Below are positions 49,177-60,829 of a DNA stretch of 64,000 nucleotides, one piece after another. Source of the DNA: Desmodesmus armatus (lineage: Eukaryota; Chlorophyta; Chlorophyceae; Sphaeropleales; Scenedesmaceae); assembly GCA_007449985.2 (NCBI GenBank), contig VIIQ02000033.1, positions 248,001 to 312,000 on the forward strand, in the 5' to 3' direction. The position numbers were made by a program, and so were the translations under genes. The notes under the pieces are model-generated. The model worked only from the letters and a program-made list of their open reading frames with translations. It ran no database searches and was not told where the DNA came from. Each line of letters opens with the position of its first letter. The stretch's first letter is position 1.

Positions 49177-51132
49177 GCTTTAATGTTGATGCCAGCTAGC
49201 AGCAGCTTGTAACACAGCACAGCAGCACACGCACAGGCTGGTCACGGCTGCAGCTGGTGGTGGGTGTGGGTTCCATTGTTGACTTCAAGTCTGACTTGAA
49301 GTTCACTTTGGGACCGCCCACCACTACACCGTGACCAACATATGCCTGCCTAGCCTGAAACTGTGTGCTTCGCCCGGTGGGGTCCTCAAGGGCCCCCAAG
49401 GGACTTTGGCCACGGCGTGGCTGGGAGTGTGTTTAGGGCAGCAGTGCTATAGACTAACTGCCAGCTAGCAGCGGCAAAGTAAACCCAGCAGCAGCAGCAG
49501 CAGCAGCAGCAGCACACGTCTAAGGCTGGTCACGGCTGCAGCTGGTGGTGGGTGTGGGTTCCATTGTTGACTTCAAGTCTGACTTGAAGTTCACTTTGGG
49601 ACCGCCCACCACTACACCGTGACCAACATATGCCTGCCTAGCCTGAAACTGTGTGCTTCGCCCGGTGGGGTCCTCAAGGGCCCCCAAGGGACTTTGGCCA
49701 CGGCGTGGCTGGGAGTGTGTTTAGGGCAGCAGTGCTATAAATCAACTGTAGCAGCAGCATACAACCCTGCAGCAGCAGCAGCACACGTCTAAGGCTGGTC
49801 ACGGTTGCAGCTGGTGGTGGGTGTGGGTTCCATTGTTGACTTCAATTCAATTGAAGTTCACTTTGGGGCCGCCCACCACCACACCGTGGCCCACATATGC
49901 CTGCCTAGCCTGAAACTGTGTGCTTCGCCCGGTGGGGTCCTCAAGGGCCCCCAAGGGACTTTGGCCACGGCGTGGCTGGGAGTGTGTTTAGGGCAGCAGT
50001 GCTATAGACTAACTGCCAGCTAGCAGCGGCAAAGTAAACCCAGCAGCAGCAGCAGCAGCAGCACACGTCTAAGGCTGGTCACGGTTGCAGCTGGTGGTGG
50101 GTGTGGGTTCCATTGTTGACTTCAATTCAATTGAAGTTCACTTTGGGGCCGCCGACCACCACACCGTGGCCCACATATGCCTGCCTAGCCTGAAACTGTG
50201 TGCTTCGCCCGGTGGGGTCCTCAAGGGCCCCCAAGGGACTTTGGCCACGGCGTGGCTGGGAGTGTGTTTAGGGCAGCAGTGCTATAAATCAACTGTAGCA
50301 GCAGCATACAACCCTGCAGCAGCAGCAGCACACGTCTAAGGCTGGTCACGGTTGCAGCTGGTGGTGGGTGTGGGTTCCATTGTTGACTTCAAGTCTGACT
50401 TGAAGTTCACTTTGGGACCGCCCACCACTACACCGTGGCCCACATATGCCTGCCTAGCCTGAAACTGTGTGCTTCGCCCGGTGGGGTCCTCAAGGGCCCC
50501 CAAGGGACTTTGGCCACGGCGTGGCTGGGAGTGTGTCTAGGGCAGCAGTGCTATAGACTAACTGCCAGCTAGCAGCGGCAAAGTAAACCCAGCAGCAGCA
50601 GCAGCACACGTCTAAGGCTGGTCACGGTTGCAGCTGGTGGTGGGTGTGGGTTCCATTGTTGACTTCAAGTCTGACTTGAAGTTCACTTTGGGACCGCCCA
50701 CCACTACACCGTGACCAACATGTGCCTGCTTAGCCTGAAACTGTGTGCTTCGCCCGGTGGGGTCCTCAAGGGCCCCCAAGGGACTTTGGCCACGGCGTGG
50801 CTGGGAGTGTGTTTAGGGCAGCAGTGCTATAAATCAGCTGTAGCAGCAGCATACAACCCTGCAGCAGCAGCAGCACACGCACAGGCTGGTCACGGTTGCA
50901 GCTGGTGGTGGGTGTGGGTTCCATTGTTGACTTCAAGTCTGACTTGAAGTTCACTTTGGGACCGCCCACCACTACACCGTGACCAACATATGCCTGCCTA
51001 GCCTGAAACTGTGTGCTTCGCCCAGTGGGGTCCTCAAGGGCCCCCAAGGGACTTTGGCCACGGCGTGGCTGGGAGTGTGTCTAGGGCAGCAGTGCTATAG
51101 ACTAACTGCCAGCTAGCAGCGGCAAAGTAAAC

Positions 51133-51168
<36 letters not shown>

Positions 51169-52248
51169 CACGTCTAAGGCTGGTCACGGTTGCAGCTGGT
51201 GGTGGGTGTGGGTTCCATTGTTGACTTCAATTGAATTGAAGTTCACTTTGGGGCCGCCCACCACTACACCGTGGCCCACATATGCCTGCCTAGCCTGAAA
51301 CTGTGTGCTTCGCCCGGTGGGGTCCTCAAGGGCCCCCAAGGGACTTTGGCCACGGCATGGCTGGGAGTGTGTTTAGGGCAGCAGTGCTATAAATCAGCTG
51401 TAGCAGCAGCATACAACCCTGCAGCAGCAGCAGCAGCAGCAGCAGCACACGCACAGGCTGGTGACGGTTGCAGCTGGTGGTGGGTGTGGGTTCCTTTGTT
51501 GACTTCAAGTCTGACTTGAAGTTCACTTTGGGACCGCCCACCACTACACCGTGGCCCACATATGCCTGCCTAGCCTGAAACTGTGTGCTTCGCCCGGTGG
51601 GGTCCTCAAGGGCCCCCAAGGGACTTTGGCCACGGCGTGGCTGGGAGTGTGTCTAGGGCAGCAGTGCTATAGACTAACTGCCAGCTAGCAGCGGCAAAGT
51701 AAACCCAGCAGCAGCAGCAGCACACGTCTAAGGCTGGTCACGGTTGCAGCTGGTGGTGGGTGTGGGTTCCATTGTTGACTTCAAGTCTGACTTGAAGTTC
51801 ACTTTGGGACCGCCCACCACTACACCGTGACCAACATGTGCCTGCTTAGCCTGAAACTGTGTGCTTCGCCCGGTGGGGTCCTCAAGGGCCCCCAAGGGAC
51901 TTTGGCCACGGCGTGGCTGGGAGTGTGTTTAGGGCAGCAGTGCTATAAATCAGCTGTAGCAGCAGCATACAACCCTGCAGCAGCAGCAGCACACGCACAG
52001 GCTGGTCACGGTTGCAGCTGGTGGTGGGTGTGGGTTCCATTGTTGACTTCAAGTCTGACTTGAAGTTCACTTTGGGACCGCCCACCACTACACCGTGACC
52101 AACATATGCCTGCCTAGCCTGAAACTGTGTGCTTCGCCCAGTGGGGTCCTCAAGGGCCCCCAAGGGACTTTGGCCACGGCGTGGCTGGGAGTGTGTCTAG
52201 GGCAGCAGTGCTATAGACTAACTGCCAGCTAGCAGCGGCAAAGTAAAC

Positions 52249-52281
<33 letters not shown>

Positions 52282-53045
52282 CACGTCTAAGGCTGGTCAC
52301 GGTTGCAGCTGGTGGTGGGTGTGGGTTCCATTGTTGACTTCAATTCAATTGAAGTTCACTTTGGGGCCGCCCACCACTACACCGTGGCCCACATATGCCT
52401 GCCTAGCCTGAAACTGTGTGCTTCGCCCGGTGGGGTCCTCAAGGGCCCCCAAGGGACTTTGGCCACGGCATGGCTGGGAGTGTGTTTTGGGCAGCAGTGC
52501 TATAAATCAGCTGTAGCAGCAGCATACAACCCTGCAGCAGCAGCAGCAGCAGCAGCAGCAGCACACGCACAGGCTGGTGACGGTTGCAGCTGGTGGTGGG
52601 TGTGGGTTCCTTTGTTGACTTCAAGTCTGACTTGAAGTTCACTTTGGGACCGCCCACCACTACACCGTGACCAACATATGCCTGCCTAGCCTGAAACTGT
52701 GTGCTTCGCCCGGTGGGGTCCTCAAGGGCCCCCAAGGGACTTTGGCCACGGCATGGCTGGGAGTGTGTTTAGGGCAGCAGTGCTATAAATCAACTGTAGC
52801 AGCAGCATACAACCTGCAGCAGCAGCAGCAGCAGCACACGCACAGGCTGGTCACGGTTGCAGCTGGTGGTGGGTGTGGGTTCCATTGTTGACTTCAAGTC
52901 TGACTTGAAGTTCACTTTGGGACCGCCCACCACTACACCGTGATCGACATGTGCCTGCCCAGCCTGAAGCTGTGTGCTTTCTCCCCGTGGGGTCCTCATG
53001 GGCCCCCAAGGGACTTTGGCCATGGCGTGGCTGGGAGTGTGTCTG
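48900..53045 (+). repeat. Array of one type D and fourteen type C units
   Basis: Units of about 265-295 bp starting GGCTGGTCACGG occur at about 48,911 (type D, with TTCAGCGGGTGGTGGCCC) and then from 49,237 to 52,846 (type C, with AGCTGGTGGTGGGTGTGGG). Each pair is separated by a CAG run of varying length, which explains most of the length differences. Confidence 0.92.
49117..49175 (+). repeat. (AGC)n microsatellite, about 20 repeats
   Basis: Uninterrupted AGC run, the longest in the window, sitting at the spacer between the type D unit and the first type C unit of this array. Confidence 0.95.
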
Positions 53046-56000
53046 GAGCAGCAGCAGCGGCTGGGCTGACAGCTCAGTTGGTATGGGACAAGGTTTCAGT
53101 GCAAAGCAGTCTGCATTGTGCAGCATCCGGCAACATGTCCAGATAGCGGCCATATCAGCAGCATGCGCTCTCACACACTTGCTTGCATGCGTCATGGGGG
53201 GGCTGGTGGCCCTGTAGCAGTCCAATTCTGCTTCCCCCCAGCACACCCATTCATATGTTGGCACAGCAGCAAACATACATGTGTCTGACTGAGATTTGAT
53301 TGATTGAAGATCACACCAACAGACCGCCCATGCCCAACATGCTCATGACGCCCAGATCTGCTGTCTGTGTTTGCTGCCCTGTTTCTTGGATTTGCTACAA
53401 GCAAAACAGACTGTTGCGGCTTCAACCTGCTTGCAGGGAATGACACAGACCCGCTGGTGGTGTGGGGTGGCTGTGACAGCCCCCTGCGGTTGTGCCTGCG
53501 GTTGCGCCTGCCCTGGCAGGCTGAGTTCCTTCCCAGGCTGATGTTAGCTGCAGCAGCACTGTTTTGGGAGGGTGGAGTTCAGGCTGATAAAGGCCCCCAG
53601 AATGAGGCTGGTCTTTTGTTGTTTTTGTGGAGTCTCCCACTGTGGGAGTTGGAGCACAGGACAGCTGCATGGTTTAGGTGTTTGCGGTCAGCAGCTGGAG
53701 CAGTTGTTATTCTTGCAGCAGTTCTCTTGGATTGACGCCACATGTGTGTGATACACTTTGAAGGGCAGACCCTTGTAAAAATGCTGGCAGAGTCAGACAT
53801 CCAGCACAGTGATGCACCGTCCCACAATTGGTGTCTTTCATGCGATGCAGCATGGTAACAATCTTCACGCTTCATGGAAAAGGGGGTGGGGGAATGAAAT
53901 TATGTGTTCGAGAGATTGAGCCTCACGTAAAGTGTCACACTCCTAGGCAGTACAGGGGGGCGGGGAATGCAGTACAGGGCAGCACCCCCTGGGGCACAAG
54001 TAGCTCAGTCTCACGTCGCCAAAGTGATTTCAGCAGTGGCAGTTGCTGCATGTCCCCTCAACTGCCTCTTGACGTCTTTCCTGTGGGGGGCAGAAGCAAA
54101 CTTCAGACATTGGCAACGTTGAAAGCAGTCAGATTGATGAAGGAAACCACCTGATCAGTCATGACAGTTATGTTATGTCATAGCAGGCACACGCAGCCAA
54201 ATTGTTCTTCTCCAAACAGTGGCAATATGGTACTGAATGTTCCTTATGAGCCATGTGTTTCTGCAGCATCACTTGGGCACTGATCACCTGATCTTGAGGC
54301 AAATGAGCAGCAGCTGAAAATCACACCCGCTTCAAGTGTCCAATCTGGCGCTGTTAAATATTCTTATATATCACAGTAGCAGCCGTGATCACGGCTGAAC
54401 TGACCATGTCTAGGGCCGAGAAGCAGACAGCAGCAGCAGCAGTGTGCAAACACTGCAGGGTGCTGCAGGCACACCCTTACCAAAGGGGCTGTGTTGGACG
54501 CAGTGACAGGCTCTATAGTATGGTCTAAGCGATCAGCTCCATGGCGAGGCAGTGCAGAGCATGGACACAGCAGAGCTGCTGATTACTACTGCTGATGGGG
54601 CAACCACAGTGAGGGGTGAGGTGTGTTTTGAAAGCAGCTAGCATGGGTGTGGCTGTGTGCTGTCTGATTCCTTCCAAGTTGGTGTGCTGGCAACACAAGT
54701 CCAAGCCAGTCAGCCTGGCTGCATGTTCCACACTGGGCAGTCGCCACCACAGCACACTTTCAGAACCTGAGTGCATACCATCTCCAACAGCTGCCCCTTT
54801 TGCTGCCTTGCAGGGAATGCACTGACATCCGGCAAGCAGCAGATGGAGCAGCCCGGTCCGCGCAATAGCAGCTGCAGGCGCCGCCAACGCCACAGCGGCA
54901 GCAGTAGCGCCGCCACACCTGCTTCTCAATTCTCAATTCTCAAAAAAAGGATGATTGGCTGCTGCCGTTGGGGCATCCAGTGAAGTTGCTGGGAATTGCT
55001 CGACCAAGTCAGGACCCCAAGGTAGGTTGCAGTGGATGAACAGCCAAGATTGCGGTACCAGAGAACCTCTGGTGACCAGGGTGTAAAGGTCACCAGACAG
55101 TAGCAAGCAGAAGCAGCATTGCATTGGGTTTTGCTGCGACTGTCTTGTGGTGTGCATTGTGTACGGCACCATGGGGTAAGGAGGGCAGGGAGAAGGGTGG
55201 GGACAGAAGGGACATGGGGCGCTTGGCACTGTTGCCTTGGAGAGCTGCCGCAAGCATTGCCACGTGTCAGCACAAAGCAGCAGCGGCTTCCCAGCAGCGG
55301 CTGTAGCTGGACAAGCTGGGAGAACAAGTACCGACAGCTGCTATGTAGCTAGTGCATTCATATTGGCAGACATGTGTGTCTCTGGGGTGCAGGAGGGTGG
55401 GTGGCTCACACATGCTGCAAGCAGTTGCCAAGGGATGTGGAACTGCTGGGGTTGAGTTGTCACAGTAGGATAGTTCAGCAGTGCTGCGTGTATGAGTCTT
55501 CTAGTATGCTATAGGAAATCAGGCTGCTGTGCTGCTGGGTTGTTGTTCATGACCGTCGCCGACGGCGAGGCTGGTGTTGTCTTGACACAGGCTGGTGTTG
55601 TCTGCAGGTGTGTGCGCAATTGTACGCAGATAGCGCCTAGCGGCATGTGTTCTGTGTTGCCTGTTGCTCTGTGACTGTGCGCAAACGCGCACCTGTCAGT
55701 ACTGTCGTTGCTCTGTGGCTGTGTGCACACACAGGGGCCTAAGGGCTTGGCCAATTACGTGTCGTGCTCTCTGCTGCTATGCGCAGATGTGCCTCTGAAC
55801 TTTGCTTTCAAATTATGCGGGTCTGCCAACACACATGCAAGCAGCGTGCGCCAATCTGCATGCATTGATATCTGCTTGTTGTTGCTGCTGTGCGCAGGCA
55901 TTCCCCTCTCCACAGGACTATCTCGGCACCAAGAGCAGCAGAGGCGATTAGGAGGCAGTTGCCGCCACACCGGCGCGCAGCACAACAGGCCATCTGGATA

Positions 56001-57561
56001 TCACTGGGTGTAGCCCTTGGCAGTGTGCTCACAGGTGCGGGATAGTGGATTGCTCCCAGTCACTTTGCAGCACCTACTTTGGAGTACCAAGCGCAGTACA
56101 GTATCACCGTAGGATGACGTGGAGTATGGGAGCATGTAGCAGGGCTAGCTGCGCGTCTCAATACACATCAGCCGGGTCGCTGCGCAGTCACAAGCATCAA
56201 CACCCTTATCGTGCACAGCCGCAGCGGGTGCATACGGCATCATCAAAACTTCCATGTGCTTGTGCTGCTGCTGTTGGCTGTGCGCAGGTTTCGACAGATG
56301 TGTGGCAGGAGCGGCCAGCCGTGGCATGGGGCAATGGCGGTGGCAGCAATGGCAGCAGCGGCGGCGGCAGCAGTAGCGGGGGCTGCAGCAGCGTGGAGCA
56401 GTGGCGGCGCAGCAGCAGGGTGGCGCCAGCGGCAGCAGTGGAATGGCAGTAGGAACAGTGCTTGGGCTGCGTATTCTTGACTCGTAGGCCAGGCTGCTGA
56501 TCGCTGTATGGGTGCAGTGCTGCACACAGGAGGAGCACAGTCGCAGAGACAGGTCGACCAGGCTGCTGTTGTCCCATGTTTGACAGCAGCTGTGCAAGTC
56601 TTTATTGTATGTGCTAAGTCTGTTGTGTCCAGGCTGAGGAAAACTTGAGCAGGTGTTCCACGGCCCGCAGCAGACCATTTTCACTCGTACACCAGCCACA
56701 ACAGCATCTGAGAGCTGCTCTCACGTCAGGTGTAGCTGCTGATGCTCGATGTGACATTCACCTCGACCAGCATCATGCTGGTTGGGGCATTTCTGGGGTT
56801 ATGTGTGGAAAGCAACACACAAAGGCAGCAGGTGGAAGCCTCTAGGGGGCAGTACTGTGCTTTTGATGGCCGCCCAGTAGGAGTGGTGCACCCACGAGTG
56901 CTTCAAGGGCTGCAAAAAATTGTAAATGCAGCACAAACAAAAAATAGCATTGCAATGCATGCATGTGACACAATGACATGTGCAAAGTGACACTGTCATT
57001 TCTGCTCGTTCACCATAATCACCCAGGTCTGCAAATATGTCAGTGTTTCAGTGTCAAGGTCAAGCCTTCGAGCTAAGCTGTCAATACTCTTCCCATAGTT
57101 CACAGCAGCGAAATTCTCCAGCTTAGGAGGCAGCTTCCGTTGGCAGGTGTCGCTTTGGGAAGGCCAGCTAGGGCAGCTCCTTCCGCACAGGTGGGTGAGA
57201 AGGGTTATGACTAACATGTTTTTGCTGAGCAGCCGTTCCACGGGGCCGTCCTAGCGCTGCCCGTGTGGGCAGTACCACCAAGTTCTTGTGTTGTCTCTGG
57301 GAGACACAAATACAGTCAATAATCCTATATGCGTTGTTTACTTTGCAGGTCCGTGCTGGAGTGCATCCGCCAGCCGATAGGCCACAATCAGCCACACAGC
57401 AGATGCCGTTGTTGAGGCCAGCAGCTTTCGCTCGGTAGACGAAGGGTGAGCACAGCGGGTGCACCATAGGCGGTTGAAGTGCCATAGAAGCTTTCAGCTT
57501 AGCCTAATACGCGACAGACCTCCCAAGGCGGACAGCAACAAGCACACGTAGCAGGGTAGGG
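53046..57561 (+). repeat. Macrosatellite core, copy 3
   Basis: Same extent as copy 2, ending at AGCAGGGTAGGG. A - strand frame at 57,241-56,996 (81 codons, containing THLCGRSCPSWPSQSD) has a close counterpart at 48,441-48,205 in copy 2. Confidence 0.9.
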
Positions 57562-57639
57562 TGTGGTGGCATACACCCAGCAGCAGCTTCTATCTTGGAG
57601 CAGAGCAGCAGTGCAGAAAACAGGTGTCACCCTCTTCTA

Positions 57640-60600
57640 TCAGCCTGAGCAGCTTCGACAGCACCACACGCACAGGCCGGTTGGCAGCAGCAGCACACGC
57701 CAGGGCTGGTCACGGCTTCAGCGGGTGGTGGCCCTACTATTGTCACAACCTTAGGCCCCCCACCACCACGCCGTGACTGACAAATGCCTGCCCACCTAAA
57801 GCTGCGTGCAGTGTCCTGTTTGAGCGACCCTTTGGGGCTCACAGGGCATAATGCATGCGGCCCTGGTGGGAAGTGTGTCTGGAGCAGCAGCAGCATACAC
57901 CCCAGCAGCAGTTGTAGCAGCAGCGATAGCAGCAGCAGCAGCACACGCCAGGGCTGGTCACGGCTTCAGCGGGTGGTGGCCCTATTGTTGCCACAACCTT
58001 AGGCCCCCCACCACCACGCCGTGACTGACAAATGCCTGCCCACCTAAAGCTGCGTGCAGTGTCCTGTTCGAGCGACCCTTTGGGGCTCACAGGGCATAAT
58101 GCATGCGGGCCTGGTGGGAAGTGTGCCTGGAGCAGCAGCAGTAGCAGCAGCAGCACACGCCAGCTGCAGTAGCAGCAGCAGCACACGCTAGGGCTGGTCA
58201 CGGCTTCAGCGGGTGGTGGCCCTATTGTTGTCACAACCTTAGGCCCCCCACCACCACGCCGTGACTGACAAATGCCTGCCCACCTAAAGCTGCGTGCAGT
58301 GTCCTGTTCGAGCGACCCTTTGGGGGCTCACAGGGCATAATGCATGCGGCCCTGGTGGGAAGTGTGCCTGGAGCAGCAGCAGCATACACCCCAGCAGCAG
58401 TTGTAGCAGCAGCGCTAGCAGCAGCAGCAGCACACGCCAGGGCTGGTCACGGCTTCAGCGGGTGGTGGCCCTATTGTTGCCACAACCTTAGGCCCCCCAC
58501 CACCACGCCGTGACTGACAAATGCCTGCCCACCTAAAGCTGCGTGCAGTGTCCTGTTCGAGCGACCCTTTGGGGCTCACAGGGCATAATGCATGCGGGCC
58601 TGGTGGGAAGTGTGTCTGGAGCAGCAGCAGCAGCAGCAGAAGCAGTGCTTGGTTATTGGTTGATGTAAGCTAGCAGCAGTATGTAACTCAGCAGCAGCAT
58701 CACACGCACAGGCTGGTCACGGTTGCAGCTGATGGTGGGTGTGGGTTCCATTGTTGACTTCAAGTCTGACTTAAAGTTCACTTTGGGACCGCCCACCACT
58801 ACACCGTGACCAACATATGCCTGCTTAGCCTGAAACTGTGTGCTTCGCCCGGTGGGATCCTCATGGGCCCCCAAGGGACTTTGGCCACGGCGTGGCTGGG
58901 AGTGTGTCTAGGGCAGCAGTGCTATAGACTAACTGCCAGCTATCAGCGGCAAAGTAAACCCAGCAGCAGCAGCACACGTCAAGGCTGGTCACGGTGGCAG
59001 CTGGTGGTGGGTGTGGGTTCCATTGTTGACTTCAAGTCTGACTTGAAGTTCACTTTGGGGCCGCCCACCACTACACCGTGACCAATATATGCCTACCTAG
59101 CCTGAAACTGTGTGCTTCGCCCGGTGGGGTCCTCATGGGCCCCCAAGGGACTTTGGCCACGGCGTGGCTGGGAGTGTGTCTAGGGCAGCAGTGCTATGGA
59201 CTAACTGCCAGCTAGCAGCGGCAAAGTAAACCCAGCAGCAGCAGCAGCACACGTCTAAGGCTGGTCACGGTGGCAGCTGGTGGTGGGTGTGGGTTCCATT
59301 GTTGACTTCAAGTCTGACTTGAAGTTCACTTTGGGACCGCCCACCACTACACCGTGACCAACATATGCCTGCCTAGCCTGAAACTGTGTGCTTCGCCCGG
59401 TGGGGTCCTCAAGGGCCCCCAAGGGACTTTGGCCACGGCGTGGCTGGGAGTGTGTCTAGGGCAGCAGTGCTATAGACTAACTGCCAGCTAGCAGCGGCAA
59501 AGTATACCCAGCAGCAGCAGCAGCACACGTCTAAGGCTGGTCACGGTTGCAGCTGGTGGTGGGTGTGGGTTCCATTGTTGACTTCAAGTCTGACTTGAAG
59601 TTCACTTTGGGACCGCCCACCACTACACCGTGACCAACATATGCCTGCCTAGCCTGAGACTGTGTGCTTCGCCCGGTGGGGTCCTCAAGGGCCCCCAAGG
59701 GACTTTGGCCACGGCGTGGCTGGGAGTGTGTCTAGGGCAGCAGTGCTATAGACTAACTGCCAGCTAGCAGCGGCAAAGTAAACCCAGCAGCAGCAGCGGC
59801 CGCAGCAGCAGCACACGCACAGGCTGGTCACGGTTGCAGCTGGTGGTGGGTGTGGGTTCCATTGTTGACTTCAAGTCTGACTTGAAGTTCACTTTGGGAC
59901 TGCCCACCACTACACCGTGACCAACATATGCCTGCCTAGCCTGAAACTGTGTGCTTCGCCCGGTGGGGTCCTCAAGGGCCCCAAGGGACGTTGGCCACGG
60001 CGTGGCTGGGAGTGTGTTTAGGGCAGCAGTGCTATAAATCAACTGTAGCAGCAGCATACAACCCTGCAGCAGCAGCAGCACACGCACAGGCTGGTCACGG
60101 TTGCAGCTGGTGGTGGGTGTGGGTTCCATTGTTGACTTCAATTCAATTGAAGTTCACTTTGGGGCCGCCCACCACTACACCGTGACCAACATATGCCTGC
60201 CTAGCCTGAAACTGTGTGCTTCGCCCGGTGGGGTCCTCAAGGGCCCCCAAGGGACTTTGGCCACGGCGTGGCTGGGAGTGTGTTTAGGGCAGCAGTGCTA
60301 TAAATCAACTGTAGCAGTTGCATACAACCCTGCAGCAGCAGCAGCACACGCACAGGCTGGTCACGGTTGCAGCTGGTGGTGGGTGTGGGTTCCATTGTTG
60401 ACTTCAAGTCTGACTTGAAGTTCACTTTGGGGCCGCCCACCACTACACCGTGGCCCACATATGCCTGCCTAGCTTGAAACTGTGTGCTTCGCCCGGTGGG
60501 GTCCTCAAGGGCCCCCAAGGGACTTTGGCCATGGCGTGGCTGGGAGTGTGTCTAGGGCAGCAGTGCTATAGACTAACTGCCAGCTAGCAGCGGCAAAGTA

Positions 60601-60829
60601 TACCCAGCAGCAGCAGCAGCAGCACACGTCTAAGGCTGGTCACGGTTGCAGCTGCTGGTGGGTGTGGGTTCCATTGTTGACTTCAATTCATTTGAAGTTC
60701 ACTTTGGAACCGCCCACCACTACACCGTGACCAACATATGCCTGCCTAGCCTGAAACTGTGTGCTTCGCCCGGTGGGGTCCTCATGGGCCCCCAAGGGAT
60801 GTTTGGCCATGGCGTGGTTGGGAGTGTGT
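57640..60829 (+). repeat. Array of four type D and eight type C units
   Basis: Type D units (about 240-270 bp) start near 57,703, 57,952, 58,191 and 58,439. Type C units follow from about 58,710 to 60,637. D and C share the same skeleton (GGCTGGTCACGG, CACCACxACxCCGTGAC, ATGCCTGCC, GGGAAGTGTGTCTGGAGCAG or equivalent), so they are diverged relatives. Confidence 0.9.

Noticed and set aside
49196..60518. Repeated frames of about 93 codons in the type C units as a tandem gene family
   Set aside because: Open only because most units lack stops by chance in those frames. They run through the CAG spacers, differ in ends from unit to unit, and resemble no protein.
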